Positions 6,043-6,522 of a DNA stretch of 6,522 nt are shown here, piece after piece. The first letter of the stretch is position 1; every line of letters begins with the position of its first letter. The notes beneath the pieces are model-generated. The model was not told the origin of the DNA. It saw nothing but the letters and a program-made list of their open reading frames with translations, and searched no databases. The DNA is from Candidatus Didemnitutus sp. GTDB lineage: Bacteria > Verrucomicrobiota > Verrucomicrobiia > Opitutales > Opitutaceae. The position numbers were made by a program, and so were the translations under genes. Location: contig JAUXOH010000450.1 in assembly GCA_030682505.1 (NCBI GenBank), positions 1 to 6,522 of the forward strand. Reading direction: 5' to 3'.

Positions 6043-6522
6043 GCCCTGCGGGGACGCAGGGCGACCAGCGTCCGGTGCAAATGAACGGCCCGTTGCAAGA
6101 CGCGATCAATCAACAGCTGCGGCTTATCGGGATCGGTTTTAGCCGTCAAATCGGGCACCGGCGGGGGCGACGGATGGGCATGTCCATTTTGAAAATCCTT
6201 CACCAAGGACGCCTCGTCGAAACGCTCCTTGACCAGCTTGCCCGAGATCAGGGTTTCCAAGGCCAGACCGTCCAGCGCGGCGGCATAGGCGCGTCGGTCG
6301 GTGTCGGTCGCCTGGGCGATGACCACTGTTGGCGTCGGTGCCGATCCGGCAACTCCCAGCGTGACGGTGCCGGCGGGCAGGCGGGACAAAACGCGGGCGA
6401 GGGCGGGGGGAGTCTCGGGACTGATGAGAATAAAGAGAGGGAGTGAGCCCGTGCGTTGCCCGAGGGCACGGCTGATCAAGGGTGCGTCCTCGTCCGTCGC
6501 GACAACATAGCGCAGGTCGAGC
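6039..6522 (-). CDS. Protein of unknown function (C-terminal 161 codons; 5' end outside window)
   Basis: The reading frame is open from the window edge and ends at TGA 6041-6039. I do not recognise the family. The visible protein begins LDLRYVVATDEDAPLISRAL, then has an alternating hydrophobic part suggesting strands and helices (LPLFILISPETPPALARVL, GTVTLGVAG, TPTVVIAQATD), a more charged helical part (LISGKLVKERFDEASLVKDF), a short proline-rich linker (HPSPPPVPDL), and a basic tail rich in Arg and Leu ending RPRRA. There is no membrane segment and no motif from which I would assign a catalytic role. GC-rich codon use matches the neighbours and the frame is long and uninterrupted, supporting a real gene. 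An internal TTG at 6479 is probably not the start, because coding character continues through it to the edge. It is upstream of the phosphatase and glyA in the same direction and may share their transcript. Confidence 0.72.
   Translation of the reverse strand, partial: LDLRYVVATDEDAPLISRALGQRTGSLPLFILISPETPPALARVLSRLPAGTVTLGVAGSAPTPTVVIAQATDTDRRAYAAALDGLALETLISGKLVKERFDEASLVKDFQNGHAHPSPPPVPDLTAKTDPDKPQLLIDRVLQRAVHLHRTLVALRPRRA
6043..6062 (-). other. Perfect 8-bp hairpin at the 3' end of the unknown gene
   Basis: Arms GCCCTGCG (6043-6050) and CGCAGGGC (6055-6062) are exact reverse complements separated by a four-base loop (GGGA on plus, TCCC on minus). On the transcribed strand the hairpin covers the last codons and ends just before the TGA at 6041-6039. 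No T run follows on the minus strand (ATGATGTCGGCC comes next), so it is not a standard intrinsic terminator. It could be an RNA-stabilising or attenuating stem between genes, or a chance product of GC-rich coding sequence. Confidence 0.4.

Overview
The window is GC-rich (around 60% by eye), and every gene I can support lies on the minus strand, so transcription runs from base 6522 towards base 1. The gene families, and the wording of several conserved blocks, resemble what I know from Verrucomicrobiota, perhaps Opitutaceae. That is recall of family resemblance, not a search result. There are no tRNAs, rRNAs, CRISPR arrays, insertion sequences or phage genes.

In transcription order the layout is as follows. 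(1) 6522-6039: the C-terminal 161 codons of a protein I do not recognise, ending in a perfect 8-bp hairpin. (2) 5988-5497: a low-molecular-weight protein phosphatase with the CX5R catalytic loop. (3) 5453-4185: glyA, serine hydroxymethyltransferase, 43 bases after the phosphatase. (4) 4120-3218: the broken remnant of a membrane hybrid histidine kinase. It keeps only the first membrane segment, part of a CHASE sensor, the tail of the ATPase domain and a receiver, and carries several frameshifts, a nonsense codon and a large internal deletion. (5) 3131-408: an intact hybrid histidine kinase (TM-CHASE-TM-coiled coil-PAS-HisKA-HATPase-REC, 907 residues). (6) 396-1: the N-terminal 132 codons of an MFS transporter of the Tet-like family, starting 11 bases after the kinase stop.

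Items 1-3 form a tight housekeeping-type cluster (one-carbon metabolism plus a small phosphatase). Items 4-6 form a signalling block: an intact sensor kinase next to a decayed relative, followed closely by a transporter that may be co-transcribed with it. The most informative observation is the remnant kinase, including an Asp-to-Asn change at the receiver's phosphorylation site. I found no convincing previously undescribed system. None of the assigned starts has a recognisable Shine-Dalgarno sequence.
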